Assembly: GCA_920105625.2 (NCBI GenBank)
Contig: CAKKTE020000115.1
Span: 26,200-90,199 of the forward strand
Origin: Clusia tigrina
Lineage: Eukaryota; Arthropoda; Insecta; Diptera; Clusiidae
Reading direction: 5' to 3'
Length of the DNA stretch: 64,000 nt
Position numbers and translations under genes: made by a program. Shown in pieces: positions 1-12,000 of this stretch. How positions within the stretch are numbered: position 1 is the first letter of the stretch; every line of letters begins with the position of its first letter. Below the pieces are notes generated by a model. The model made no database searches. It was not told the DNA's origin and saw only the letters and a program-made list of their open reading frames with translations.

Positions 1-2
1 CA

Positions 3-1065
3 GTTATTCCTGTGGTGGTTAACTCGACAGTCAGAATGAGCATTCTGGAGGTGGCCAAAGCTGTGGAGAAGCTTGTGCCTATGTTTTCTGGCGTTGAGAT
101 TTACGATCTCAGGACGGAAATAAGGAGGTTCAAGGAAGGATGCGACCTTGCCCAACAAAGTCTTCCGGGAGCGGAGGTTGAATAGCCCAGTAGACAACCT
201 GACTGATGTAAATCGTACGACGTACTCATCAGAGAGATCCAGGAGTCTACTCAGAAGCCTGGAGATGAATTGAGAGCCTTAGGGCCGTAGGCTCCAGTCA
301 CTGGGGAGTGCAGCGAGTGCAGAAGCAAACAGGCAATTCCCTGAAAGTGCGTCGGTATACAAATCGCAAATAGAGAGGGCCATGGTGACGGTGTTCAAGG
401 CCGGTTTAGTAAACAGGGACTTGGCCAATTACACGCTAGGTCTGACACAACGATCAATGGCAGATTTGATAGAGGCAGTTACGTCTGCAGAGGTGGCCAT
501 TCAGCAAAGAGCCACGACGGGGGGCATATATTCGAGTGTCCCGCAACAAGAATTGGGGGGTAATGAGAAACGGGGATTGGACCATAGAGATCGACGACCG
601 GCTGTAGAGGTGGTATGCTCATTTTGTAATAGGCACGGGTATTTCTGGGACGAGTGCCGGACGAGGAGGAATACTCCATTTTGTGAGGATTGCGGTAATT
701 ATGGACACCAAAGAGGGATGCGTTGTCCAAGGAATGCATCAGCAAGGCAACAGGGTAGACAGTACTACTCCAGAGAAAGCTTCGGAAATCAGCAGCAAAG
801 TACCATTGCCAGTCAGCAGAGAACCGTGTTGCCTCGTGGAAACCCAGGGGACCGCACATGGCAGCGGAACACGGGCGGCACAAGTAATAACCATCATACC
901 TATGGTTCGCAGCAAAACCAATCATACGATACAAGGAACGAACGGAAAGGAAGTCGCCAACCGACCTGTACATGGTGTGGGCGCATTGGCCATATGGCAG
1001 AGAACTGTTTCGCGAGGAATAGCAACAGGCAGAATCAGGGAAATAGTGGGCCAACCTCAGCCTAG
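3..1065 (+). pseudogene. Ty3/gypsy element 1, gag (broken, 5' part outside window)
   Basis: Nucleocapsid-bearing Gag of a plus-strand Ty3/gypsy retrotransposon that continues into protease and pol. An N-terminal stretch reads openly from base 3 and hits a TAG at 183-185. A second stretch (382-1065) carries three Cys-rich zinc knuckles: an irregular one at about 628-670, one with an extra residue (CEDCGNYGH) at about 691-735, and a canonical CX2CX4HX4C (CTWCGRIGHMAENC) at about 967-1008. Knuckles like these bind packaged RNA in Gag proteins. The surroundings are Arg/Gln/Asn rich. The two stretches are in different frames, so the copy is defective. The 5' LTR and primer site lie outside the window. 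Confidence 0.8.
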
Positions 1066-1503
1066 AGGTTGGAAACCCCAGAACACTGCTAATATACAGG
1101 CACCAAACGTGGTTTTCACGTCAGCGACAGTCGAGAGACCACAAACTCCGAAGATACAGGATGCAGCACTCTTAGGGACAATGCATTTTTTTTGTCTATT
1201 GCTAAGCCTGTTTGGGGTAATTCGCCAGAGAGCAGTGGGGTTAGTCAGGAACTACCTCCCTGGTATATTAATATATATAGGAACAAATTTTGTGAACGAT
1301 GCAGACAGGTAATTCAGCCGGCCAGGGGCATGTCAGCAGGTTTAAAAAACTGCATGGGGAAGATGAATGATAATACGGCAAATTTTAAATCGTATTTAAG
1401 TATATTTTTTGGTAGCACCGCTAGGTTTATGAAAGATATGTGTAGAGATCCTCCGCGATATAAACATTTTTTGGCTAACAATTTCAACAGTCAGTCCACG
1501 TAA

Positions 1504-2184
1504 ACGGATGATTCTTATGTGATCATTCCGTGCAAGGCAGCAAAAGCAGGTCATCTGGTATTATTGCTGGACACAGGTGCGGACACCAGTCTAATAAAGG
1601 CTGAATCCATGAGGTCATTTCCCAATGTACAACCGTGCAGAATAAGCAGTTTAAGCGGGGCATTTGGGGGAAGTGTTAAAACCCTTTGCCTAGTGAAACT
1701 CGATATTTTGAGTTGAGAATTTGGAATGGGATTTCCACATTATCCAGACCCAAGACGCTATCCCGGCAGATGGAATACTGGGAAGAGATAATTTGTGGAA
1801 TTGCTCTATAATAGATACAGTACGTAAACGCTTATACGTATGCAATGGGAACGGGAAAACTGTGAAAAATTTTAGACTTTGTGCAAGGGACAGTTTAAGC
1901 AGGGAGCAGGAAAATCAATCAGAAGGCATAGCGAAGGCTAGAGCAATAAGTGTAAAGAAGGTAAGGGTACCTGTGAAAGAGGGTTTAACAATAGTAAACA
2001 GGCAAGAGATACAGCCTGGCGTGCATATCAGCGATACTTTGGCATACGCCACAGATTATACAGTCGAGGCACCAGTGCTGAATACTCAAGAATCGGACGT
2101 AGTGTGGGATCAGAATTGCGAGGCGACATGTTCCAATATCTCGGAGTACGACATTAGAGAAGTGAGCGATGCGAGTGATTTGTA
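1504..2184 (+). pseudogene. Ty3/gypsy element 1, aspartic protease region (broken)
   Basis: Retropepsin-like segment between gag and RT. The catalytic motif LLLDTGADTSLIK lies at about 1561-1602, and a downstream ILGRDNL (about 1777-1797) matches the second conserved block of gypsy proteases. The frame is opened after a TAA at 1501-1503, is closed by a TGA near 1714, and continues in another frame from 1721 to 2185, so the protease is frameshifted. Between gag and this motif (1066-1503) the same frame holds an open but unrecognised linker. Confidence 0.78.
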
Positions 2185-3908
2185 GTGCAGGAAAAGTCTC
2201 GGGAGAATACCGAGAGAGCTGAGAAACTGAAAAATGAATTGGGAACGGGGAGTATTTTGAATGAGGAGGAAATCCGTTCAATAGCAAGAATGTGCGCAGA
2301 GTATAACGATGTTTTCCTACTCGATGGGGACGCGCTGCCATTCACATCTACAATTGAGCACAATATTCCCATAGCGGGGGGCAGTTGCCCATAAATCAAA
2401 GGCAATATGGAACTCCAGAGGCTCATCGTGGCGAAATGAATCGACAGGTGGACAAGTTGTTGGAGGAGGGCATAAAAATGCCGAGCAATTCTCCATGGAA
2501 TTCACTTTTATTATTGGTTCCGAAAAAGTCCCAGGACAACACCAAGATATGGAGATTGGTGGTCGATTTCAGGAGATTAAATGACGTCACGCTGAAGCAA
2601 GTTTTTCCGATCCCAAGAATTGACGAAATTCTGAATCAGTTGGGTTATTGTAGGTATTTCTCTACGCTAGATTTGGCTAGTGGATAGCATCAAATCTTGA
2701 TGGGTGCGGAAGATAGGGAGAAAACGGCATTCAGCACGTCTTTGGGTCATTTTGAGTTCAAACGATTGCCATTCGGACTTACTGGTGCTCCAGCAACTTT
2801 TCAGAGGCTCATGAATAGCATTCTAACTGGTCTGCAAGGTATTGACTGTTTTGTATACCTAGATGATATAGTGGTATATGGAAGGAATCTGTCAGACCAC
2901 AGTAGCAAGTTGAGTAAAGAACTGGATCGACTGAGGGAGCATGGCCTCAAGCTTAACACGAAGAAGTGTAACTTCCTGCGACGCGAGGTCTATCTGGGAC
3001 ACAAGTGTACTGAGAACGGTGCGCTTCCTGATCCTGCGAAGATAGAATGCGTCAAGAATATTGCTCAGCCAAGAAACAGGAAGGACGTACAAGCTTTTCT
3101 TGGTTTAGCAAATTATTATAGGAAATTCGTGAAGAACATGGCACAGTTGTCGCTGCCAATCACAAAATTGATACATAAGGACACAAAATTCGAGTGGACG
3201 GAGTCATGCCAACAGGCGTTCGAAGGTTTGAAATTGGCTATTACGACACCGCCCATCCTGATTTACCCGGACTTTAATAAGCATTTCATTTTAACGACAG
3301 ACGCCAGTGGTGAAGCTCTGGGAGCGGTTCTTTCGCAGGAACAAGAGGGTCGCGATCATCCCATAGCTTTCGCGAGTAGAGCTCTGAGTGAGACCGAGAA
3401 GCGGTACTCTACGATAGAGAGGGAGATGCTCGCTATAGTTTGGGCCATTCGTAAATTCAGATCATACCTTTTGGGAAGGCAGTTCACGGTTTACACCGAC
3501 CACCAACCGCTAAGGGGAATCGTAAATTTAAAGGATCAAACGTCTAGACTGGCAGGGTTCAGGCATAAGCTGTCCGAGTACACATTTGATATTGTATACA
3601 AGCCAGGGAAAACGAATTTGAATGCGGATGCGCTGAGTAGGGCGCCGCAAAATACGAGTGTTCTGAGAATCACTGAGAACAGCGCGGGATATGCGATCAA
3701 TGATGGGCAAACGGAAAGGTCAAAAAGGGAACGAATAATAGTGAGGGCATGGATTGAGTTAGCCAGGGTAAAAGTGGAACTGGGGTTTTTGGAAGCGAGG
3801 GCAGTTTCCTTTGACATCACCAAAGACTGTTTAGCATACAGGTTCATCAGTGAGGGGTTGAGACGGTGTCTCGCTAGATTATATGATATAAACGTACAAG
3901 AACAATAA
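2185..3908 (+). pseudogene. Ty3/gypsy element 1, reverse transcriptase and RNase H (broken)
   Basis: Pol core. The RT begins in one frame (2185-2394) and continues in another from 2385. Motif A (STLDLASG) is at about 2660-2684, directly followed by an in-frame TAG at 2685-2687. LPFGLTGAPATFQ and the catalytic YLDDIVVYG (about 2857-2883) follow. RNase H is open, with TTDASGEALGAVLS, the REMLAIVWA helix and YTDHQPL, ending in the NADALSRAP linker at about 3619-3645. The frame stops at 3906-3908 (TAA) and again at 3981-3983 (TGA) before integrase, although homology-like sequence runs through. Motif order is standard Ty3/gypsy (17.6/297-like arrangement). Confidence 0.88.
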
Positions 3909-3983
3909 AATTTGCGGAAAGCGCTTGAGGATACAGCAGCGAGAGTCCAACAGGTAGTAACTCGATTAAGGGAGAAAGCGTGA

Positions 3984-5194
3984 TTTTCACCTGCCGAAAG
4001 GTGGGACACAGCACCGCGGATAGCAGCTGTCCAAACAAGAGCGCAAGTAAGGGAGCGAAGGAGTGCTGTGGAAGCGAAGCAGGGGGACGCCATGGGTGAC
4101 GGTACAGCTCCAGAATTACCTTTTGTTACGGACGCTGTAATTGAACCGTCGAACCAGAAAGAGATTGAAACTATGTTAAAAAATTTCCATAATTCTCCTT
4201 TGGGGGGTCACCAGGGTTTCATGAAGACGTACAGGCGTATACGCAAGAACTATAGGTGGCCTAAAATGATGTTGGATATACGGAAACTCATCGCTGGGTG
4301 TGAAAGTTGTCAGAAGAACAAGGTATCAAGGCTAACAAGGATGCCTATGCAACTAACTGATACTGCTAACAGACCATTCGAAAAGGTGTTCATGGATATG
4401 GTGGGACCATTGCCCGAGAGCTCGTCTGGGAATACATACATCCTAACATTCCAGGACGACCTATCTAAATACTTTATAGCGGTTGCCATGCCGGATGCAA
4501 AGGCAACCACGGTAGCTAGGATTTTCTTTGGAGAAGTTGTAGCAAAATTAGGTGCCCCAAAGATACTTGTAACAGATAACGGCACTAATTTCATTTCGAG
4601 AATTTTTTCTGAAACGTGTAAACTGCTAAAGGTGAAGAAACTTCACATCACCCCGTATCACCCTCAGGCTAACGGTTCGTTAGAACGTAGCCACCGACCG
4701 CTAGCTGAATACTTGAGGCATTTTGTGAAGGAGGATGGATCGAACTGGGACCAGTGGTTAGCGTCAGCAATGCATGTGCACAACAACACTGTACACGCAT
4801 CCACTAACCAGACGCCATTTTTCACGTTGTATGGTTTCCAACCTCAAATGCCATCGAATTTGAAACTAAAGCCAGCGCCTTTATATAATACAGACGACTA
4901 CCCACATCTGTTACGTTATCAAGTGCAGAAAGGGCACGAGTTGGCTAGGAAGGCGCAGGAAAGGGCAAAAGAGGTATCGAAGAAGCAATATGATGCTTCC
5001 TCTAATCCCGTGCAGTTCGTTGCTGGGGACAATGTTTTACTGCGTAACAGTAACAAGAAGAACAAATTTCACATATTTGGCTTGGTCCATATAAAGTAGA
5101 AACAATTTTGGGGCCAGTAACGACAGAGATAAGGATAGGAAACAAATTGAGACGTTTCCATAACAATCTGTTGGAGCCCTACAGATCGAATTAA
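3984..5194 (+). pseudogene. Ty3/gypsy element 1, integrase (frameshifted at C-terminus)
   Basis: Integrase in the same frame as RT. An HHCC zinc-binding domain (GGHQGFMKTYRR, then CESCQKNK) spans about 4207-4323. The catalytic core has D (FMDMVGPL, about 4390), D (VTDNGTNF, about 4570) and E (SLERSHR, about 4678); the last two are separated by 35 residues, a D35E core. At about 5080 the frame changes, and the GPY-type C-terminal module (WLGPYKVE, then RFHNNLLEPYRSN) continues in another frame to TAA at 5192-5194. The ATG at 4092 is not a real start; the domain is part of Pol. Confidence 0.87.
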
Positions 5195-7110
5195 GAATTT
5201 TAGTGTGAAACTGGTTGCAATGATGAGTGAATTGAAGCAGAGGTTTTCTTTGCTCGACCTATCCCAAAATTCAGTTCGCGCGGAAAGTGACGGCTGAAAT
5301 GAGTGAAATTTTTATTAAATAATAATTTCAACCTTGAAAACGAAGAAAATTAAACGTAAGCAAGACAGCGGTATGAAAGAATGAAACCATATATTATGAT
5401 TCAAGGGCGAGACAGTGTACGAATGCCCGCGTGAAGTAGTAAGAGAAATAATTTTGCGAGCTGAAAATATGACTTCAATAAAGAATGAAGAAAAAAAAAT
5501 GGGAAACAATTTAATGCATATAATTTTTGTTTGTTTGTGCGGTTTAGGTAGTCTCATGAGCAGCAGAGTCAATAACTGGGGCGTTTATGCAATACATTAT
5601 TAAGTTTGTAGCTACTCATAACGTACACGGGTAATCTGATGAGTTGACATTTTTGGCATACGTTATAATGACAAGCGCGTGTGCCATGTACATATGTATG
5701 TATGTCAATAAGTAAGTATGAGCGCGGGTAGCGTGTAAGTTTAATATGAGACATGGTGGTTTGCATGCATATGATAGGAGTAATATTTTAATTGTTTTAT
5801 CAGTATGATATACATGAAGTCGTAGGGGTAGGGGCATGAAGGTAAACGTAAGTATGTTTGGAGGAGCAATAGGGAAGTAAGTAAAGTAAATAAACACGGA
5901 AGCAGTGTAATTAAACAATTTTATATTTAGTATAAGTAATGATAATAGGAAAAGAAGAAACTCAAGGAAATTGAAAAAAACACAATTTCCTAAATATCTC
6001 TTTTATTGATATGAATAATGTAATAAAGAAGATAAGTATGGAATACAATTGATTTCAATTAGTTTGAATACAACTTCCGGGTGTACAACCCTGGAAGTAT
6101 CGAACGTTGGCAGCATCGGATGTTGGTCGCCTAGCACCTGGTACAATCGGTACAGTAAGATGGTAAGCCGACCAAGGCAGGTTTTGACTCGTTTAACAAT
6201 TACGTAGGACAATTATGAATGGGGTTGTTTTGAAGTAAGAGGTTAGAAATGGTCTTGTTAATATATTTAGTTAATGGTTGGTATAAGCTAAAATAAGTTA
6301 GGGAGAATAATCAGTAGGTAACAAGTTCAGAGACCTAGCTGAGAATGGATAGTAGTAAAATCGAAATTAGGTTAGATAGACAAAATTTTGGTTGTAAGTT
6401 TATTGTGTGTATTATGTTAAATGTTAATGGAGAGACAATCTGGAGCTATAGGCTAGCTGACAGCAGTTAGAAAGCTAGCGTAAAATGGGCGGGGCTTCAG
6501 CGTAGTAGTAAGTAGGGTAGTGTTAATACCGAGTGGGTGCCTGTATGTTTCGTATGCATTCATAGAAGGGTTTTCCACACTAGAGTTGTTATGAATATAT
6601 ACGAACCAGGAGATTTTTTTTAAGAGAACAAAAGAATTGAGTCATGCCATTGACAACGGAAATACATGGTCAAGGATATTTAGATATTCTAGATTATGGT
6701 AAGAAAAAGAAAGAGGAGAAAAAATCGGTCGATGGTGGATGTTAGTGTAAAGTAGTGATAACGATAATGTAGCAGTAGTATAACCATAATGATTATTTAA
6801 ATATTTAGAGAAATAGAAATTTTTATTAGAACCAGTACTGAAGAAACTAGAAGACTTGCAAAAGAAAACAATGGAACTTTGCGAGTTAAGAGAAAATACG
6901 GCAGGATCTGAACGGAAGTAAGAGAGGGTGTGAGATAACGGCAGCGGAAGCGGAATCAATAATAGCGGGGCTCAGACGAAACGAGCAAGCTATGTCATTT
7001 TGGGGTAGCAAACACTGCGCAGCAAGTTGACTCTGATCTTGTGGGTTGTGGTTCAGTGCTTTAATCTAATTATTTGTCAATTAAGTGCTGAACGAGTTCC
7101 AAAATCTAGC
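5195..7110. other. Unassigned region downstream of gypsy element 1
   Basis: No recognisable protein. The 3' LTR of gypsy element 1 should lie here but cannot be bounded, because its 5' LTR is outside the window. Short open pieces exist, including a 33-codon ATG frame at about 6643-6744 with a Lys/Glu-rich end and a Lys/Glu-rich stretch at about 6825-6930. Either could be the start of another gag, but I cannot support that. Many A-rich runs occur (5490-5500, 5975-5985). Confidence 0.4.
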
Positions 7111-7129
7111 ATTTTTGAAATTTTCGTCT

Positions 7130-7690
7130 GAGTAAATCAGACGAAAATTACCTCCACAAATGTGCTATTGAACATGATTTCTGCTATGGCATTATTATTG
7201 GGCAGAACGCCGAGCTGGATAAATACATAGTAGTGCATTTAGCTAAGAACGGGGAGGAGGATAATGACCTGCCGTTTGCAACCAGCGAGTTGGATAGTAA
7301 CTCTCAAGGATCTGTAAATCAATTGGATATTGACACACAAGCCCTGACGAGTCAATAGGTCGGCGCATGCAAAATGACACCAGGCTCCTTTGTAGTTTTA
7401 GGCATCTTTACAGGAAATTGCACGAGACAGGAAATTGCCAATGAACACATATTCAAAGAAGGCAAACGGCTTTTCAGCGAATTGCACAATTTACTTATAC
7501 AGGGCAATCAATTCAGCAACTCCGTCGAAGACGTCGCTAATGCTGATTACGGCTTTTTGGTCTACTCTACATTCACCCAGACAGCCACCTGCGAACCGTA
7601 TACTCAGACTTTGAACGGCGGCACATTCTCGCCAATGGAGTGTCGTTTTGTCCGGAAACCGTTCGAGTGGTACACTATTGATCGCACTCC
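7130..7690 (+). pseudogene. ODR-4-like protein fragment with internal stop
   Basis: A host-type protein fragment, not a retroelement domain. One frame gives FCYGIIIGQN..DKYIVVHLAK, then after an in-frame TAG (7356-7358) MTPGSFVVLGIF, a helix ending RLFSELHNLL, then FLVYST and SPMECRFVRKPFEWYTID. In order and spacing this resembles ODR-4 family proteins: a short GLLIGQ..DYVI segment, an acidic linker, a MLPG..VLGVF segment and an ECxV segment. The family is membrane-anchored and linked to receptor trafficking. There is no ATG upstream; a TGA sits 5' in frame. The fragment ends where envelope-like sequence begins. It is either a truncated retrocopy or exon of a dead gene, or a fragment carried by a mobile element. 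Assignment is by eye only. Confidence 0.6.
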
Positions 7691-7840
7691 TCGTTGGAAA
7701 AGGGAGGGATCGCCGCGATCTCAACGCTGGCAATGATCGTTGCAATAATCTCATATATATTCTGCCAGTTAAGGAAGCGAGTCAAATACCCACAACGAGA
7801 ACCACAACCAACGAGGCAGGTGGCAGAGATTACAGTGTAA
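7691..7840 (+). pseudogene. Envelope-type C-terminal membrane anchor fragment
   Basis: A 49-codon frame ending at TAA 7838-7840. It contains a hydrophobic segment of about 20 residues (STLAMIVAIISYIF) followed by a basic cytoplasmic tail (QLRKRVKYPQ). This layout is typical of the last part of insect retroelement envelope glycoproteins. It is in a different frame from the ODR-4-like fragment directly upstream, and lies immediately outside the errantivirus LTR on the opposite strand, so it belongs to a separate, older element. Function is lost. Confidence 0.5.
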
Positions 7841-7850
7841 AATTAACTTG

Positions 7851-8149
7851 CGTTAATTTTATTAAAAAAAATTATTTTTTTGGGAGCTTACTCCTTTATT
7901 TCTCCGAATTCAACTTAGAACTGACTTAACAGAATTTTAAATACTTAAACCTAAGCTTATAGTCGCTGCTTCACCTGGGCGTCGCTGCTGCAGCTGCTCA
8001 CGTTGTACCTGCATGCAACGTTTAAGCGGCGCGTGTGCCATGTCAGCACAAAAGAATGGGAACACAATTTTGTGGAGTTTCGCAAGATGAAATACGAGAC
8101 TTTTGTTTTTCGGTTTATCATCAAAGTTTAAATGTGAGGTGTGTTAACT
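7851..8149 (-). repeat. Errantivirus 3' LTR
   Basis: Matches 14888-15180 almost base for base from TTTTTTTGGGAGCTTACTCC to the terminal GTTAACT. The outer edge (7851-7870) differs by a few inserted bases, so the boundary is approximate to about 5 bases. The coding strand carries GAGAAATAAAGG as a polyadenylation-type signal and TCAGTTC as an arthropod initiator-like element. Confidence 0.9.
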
Positions 8150-8160
8150 ACTCCCCCCCT
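8150..8160 (-). promoter_or_regulatory. Errantivirus polypurine tract
   Basis: On the coding strand AGGGGGGGAGT lies directly against the 3' LTR start (AGTTAAC), the required position for the RNase H-resistant primer of plus-strand synthesis. Confidence 0.85.
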
Positions 8161-8165
8161 AAATT

Positions 8166-9700
8166 TCAGACGTCCTCGTTTGAATCAGACTGTTTGTTAA
8201 ATATTTTGTTTAAGCCTTCTATTGCTGTGTTGGATAAGTGTAGATTTGATAAATTACTTTCCGTTTTTTTGATGATAGGCCTTCCGTTTCTGTGTAGTAA
8301 GTATTGGTACAAGCAGGCAATTGTGACAAGGATAAGTATTATGGATCCTAATCCGAAATTCAGGCCAATATTAGTTTCTTCGCTCTCTTGGAGTAGATTT
8401 ATGAAGTTAGAGTTGTTGATTTGTAATTCCTTCATCATTTGTAATGAGAGTATTTCTTCAATGTTGTTTGGATCAGATGATGGTTGTAACACTGCCGGTA
8501 GTGGTTTACTTGCTGATATTTCCGCATTAAAGAATGTATCTTGATCAATTTTGATATTGTGGTAGTGTATGATGAATGTTCCATTTAGAGTTAGGGATTC
8601 TTCATTAATTACTGCAATACCATTGAATCTGTTCAAAAATAGTATTCCCGGTGATATTTCCTCGATTGTAGGTATATGTTGATTGTTGACTTCAGTGCAA
8701 TTAGGTGGGCGACTTTGTAGCAAATTTGCTATACAAGTATCATTATTTAAATTAACTAGGCTACTAATTGGACATATTTTTAAATTATTATAAGTTTTAC
8801 AAATTTCTTTAATACCAAATATATCTTTTCCACATGAGAGCGTTGAATCGAAATTTATTTTATTTATTCTTGAAAATTTTTTTACGCTTCTAATTTTTAT
8901 TGTTTTACAAATGCGATTTTCAACTGTTGGTAAGCTTATTATGTAAATTATAAAATTATTATTTGAAGCTATTTTAATTTCGGAAAATTCAAACGCTTCA
9001 TCTATATTTATAAATGGTATATTTTCTTTGCTTATTATTTTTTTTGCTAGGTCAATTTCATTATTTGACAATATTAAAGAATTTATTATATTGGCTTTTG
9101 CCCAGTGAATAGCATATGCAACATTTACGATCTCTTCTTTAATTATTTCTAATTTATATCTTAATTCTAAAAATAATTCATTTTCAATTTCTTTATCATT
9201 TTTTAACATTTTTGTTATGCTATTTGTAATATTTGAAATTTCATTAATTCTTTTTAAGGTTAGCCTATTTATTATCAACTGATTATTGTTATTTTCTAAA
9301 ACATCATTCAGCTTCTCTACTACAATGCTATGATCGTGGTGGTCAGGACTTCCTGCTATCCATTTCCACGCACTACCTAGAAAATCGAGTGATCTCTTAT
9401 TTTTTTATTGATTCTTAAATTGTTGATGTGGGATTTTATTTGGGATATCAGAAGGATTATGAAAGGATAATGTGGGTTTTTATCGCGTTTGTAACTGTTC
9501 GCTGTCGCTTCGATATTATTAGTTATTTCGCTATATTTATCAATGTCAATTTCATGTATAATTTTAAAAGTTCCTGTTTGTATTTTCGCAGTTCCTTCTT
9601 CTATTGTAACTAACTGTGAATTACTGTAGTCCAGTATCTGTACCTCTGCAATGCATATCGGAATAATTAGGCTGAAAAAGGGAAATTGTATGTTTAATAT
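8166..9700 (-). pseudogene. Errantivirus env (frameshifted)
   Basis: Envelope glycoprotein of the errantivirus, related to baculovirus F-type fusion proteins. The N-terminal part (about 9700-9385) has a hydrophobic leader (FPFFSLIIPICIA) and a surface domain. It stops within an A-rich run near 9385-9405, and the rest continues in another frame. That second part has a basic KRS stretch and the hallmark AWKWIAGSPDHHD at about 9365-9325, a long coiled-coil-like helix, several Cys and NXT sites, and a C-terminal membrane anchor (SIILILVTIACLYQYLL, about 8345-8290) with a short tail. No ATG opens the leader, consistent with a spliced env message in this genus. One frame change makes the copy defective. 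Confidence 0.85.
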
Positions 9701-9724
9701 ATAAGGAATGATAGGGATTGGATC

Positions 9725-10990
9725 TTAATTTCGTATTCGACTTTTGTGTATTAGTTGATTCTTCTCTGTCAAGACAGTACTGTTTCTATTTTCTTTTACT
9801 ATTTCCTTAGTGTATGGTTTGGATAGTTTAGTTCCTAATCTTTTATTTCGTTTTACAAAAATAACCTATCCGGGGAGATACGTTTTTGGTTCCTGTTTAT
9901 TTTTATTATGGTATTCAATATCTTTCTTCTGTTTGTTTGCTAATTTTCCTATATTATCTTGTCTCGTTTTTTCTATGTCGTCGGGAGTAAATGAAACATT
10001 TCTATTAAAATATAAGTCAACTGGTCGTTTTCGCGTAATTGAATGAATTGTATGGTTATATTCTGATACTGATCGTTCTAGGAGTTCTTCAAAATTTCTA
10101 TGTCCTCCATTTTCTTTAATGCAGCGCATTATTTCGACAAGTGTAGAATGGAACCGTTCTACTTGTCCATTCGCCTGACTCTTATATGGTGGCGTACTAT
10201 AAACTTCAATTCCTAGCTCGTCCTGCATCATAAATTTAATTGTGGCGGAATTAAGTGAGTGTTCGTTATCTATGACTATTAGCTTGGGTACTCCAAAGTA
10301 AAATATGATGTCTCTTAATGGTCTTCTAATATCTGCTATTGCTCTGCTAGCTAACATTTTAGTTTGCGCATATTTAGTAAATTTATCTAACGCAGTCATA
10401 ACTATTTTTCCCTCGGTTAAAAATATATCAATATGGACTGTGTGACCGGGAAAGGCGGGTAGTGGCGTTTCATTTAGTTTTGGTTGATATGGATGCCTTT
10501 CATATTTGTTTTCCTTACAAGTGTTGCAATTTGTTATTATTCGTTTGATTTTACTAAGCATCCCTGGAAAATAATGCTTTTCTAGTATTTGAATTTTGTT
10601 TGCTGTAGCGTTCCTGTGTGCTCGTTTATGAAATTCTAATATAATATTTTCTTGGTCTTCTTCATTTGTAACATCTTCAACTAATTTTTGCGTATATCGA
10701 GCTTTATAACTACTAAAGTGCTGCGGATAAAAGTTTTGAATTACACCCATAATTCTCTCTTCTGTGTGAATTCCATTTATGACAGATGGATTAAGAAATC
10801 GTTTCAAATGGGAAATAAGGATCTGTTCGTTGTATTCTGGTTCTGTTATAATATGTCTATGGATTGTAGGGAATATAATCTTGAACTGGTGTGTTGACGT
10901 ATCATCTTGTTTAAAAAATATCTGGTTTTTAAATACATTAATGGGCACTTCTGCACATGGAATAAGGTCATGTGAAGAGCTTTTCGTCAC
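9725..10990 (-). pseudogene. Errantivirus integrase (stop near C-terminus)
   Basis: C-terminal part of pol. The HHCC domain (HKRAHRNATANK, CNTCKENK) spans about 10630-10510. The DDE core has HIDIF, VIDNEHSLNS and GQVERFHST. The frame differs from RNase H, with a change near 10990-10968. An in-frame TAG at 9866-9868 interrupts the last 46 codons, which otherwise continue through a Lys/Arg-rich tail to TAA at 9725-9727. The tail resembles the basic C-terminus of related integrases. Confidence 0.87.
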
Positions 10991-11400
10991 TATGAACAGT
11001 TGGTGTAAGTGAATTTATCTGAATAGGTATTCTTGAGAGAGCATCTGCTACTACATTAGCGTGTCCAGGCTTGTACTTTAATTCATAATTATACTCTTCT
11101 AAAATTGATTTCCACCGTTTCATCTTACTATTCGTATTTTTCGAACTTAATGCGTATGTGAGGGGCTGATGATCGGTGTATATTTTAATCTTTTTTGAGC
11201 CGTATAAATAATTTCTAAGAGAGTTCAATGACCATATGATGGCTAGCATCTCCTTCTCATTTGTCGCATATTTCTCTTCAGATTTATTGAGTGTTCTGGA
11301 TATAAATGTGATTGGTCTATTATCTTGCGATAGTACGGCACCAATCGCATAATCTGATGCATCAGTTGCTAGCTCGAAATTTTTGAAAAATCTGGATGAA
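10968..11400 (-). pseudogene. Errantivirus RNase H
   Basis: RNase H domain of pol: TDASDYAIGAVLSQ (about 11370-11330), EKEMLAIIWSL (about 11255-11225), YTDHQPLTYAL, and the terminal NVVADALSRIP. The frame changes by one base in an A run near 11391 relative to RT, and again near the integrase start. Confidence 0.87.
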
Positions 11401-12000
11401 TGAGGGTGATATCCTTTGATATCAAGGTATTCCTGATTTTATTAAATGCATCTATTGCCTCGTTGTCTAGTGTAATTAATTTCTTGTTTGATGTGTTTTT
11501 TGAAACATTCCCTGCTTCTCCTCGCAGAAGAGCAGTGACTGGTTTGGCTATCTTTGCGTAGTCTCTGATGAATCTCCTGTAGTAGCCAGACATTCCCAAA
11601 AACGATCGGAGTTCTTTTAAATTTTTGGGTATTGGAAAATTCTTAACTGCTTCTACTTTTTTCACATTTGTCTTGATTCCTTCGGCACTAACAACATATC
11701 CTAAAAATTCCACTTCATTTTTTAGAAAAGCGCATTTGTCTAATTGGATTTTCATGTTTGCTTCCTCTAGTGTTTCAAATACAAGCTCTAAATTATGTAA
11801 ATGCTCTTCTTCATTTTTGCCAAATATTATTACGTCATCAATATAGACGTAACATCTTTTGCCTATATGTTGTCGGAGAATGTCGTCTAAAGCTCTTTGG
11901 AACGTAGAGGGCGCGTTTTTGAGCCCGAAAGGAAGGCGCAAAAATTCATATTTTCCATTGTTTATGGAAAATGCTGTCTTTTCTATATCCGATTCGCGAA
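11369..12000 (-). pseudogene. Errantivirus RT palm and thumb (YIDD)
   Basis: RT continuing from DIEKTAFS (about 11990): LPFGLKNAPSTFQR, the catalytic YVYIDDVIIFG (about 11855-11825), the LGYVVS and YRRFIRDYA connection blocks. Motif A (the LDLxSG block with the first catalytic Asp) is missing. Sequence passes from RYPIP directly to the block before DIEKTAF near 12000-12016, so a short internal deletion has removed it and changed the frame. Confidence 0.88.

Noticed and set aside
479..1054. 191-codon minus-strand open frame
   Set aside because: Shadow of gag on the other strand, no domain.
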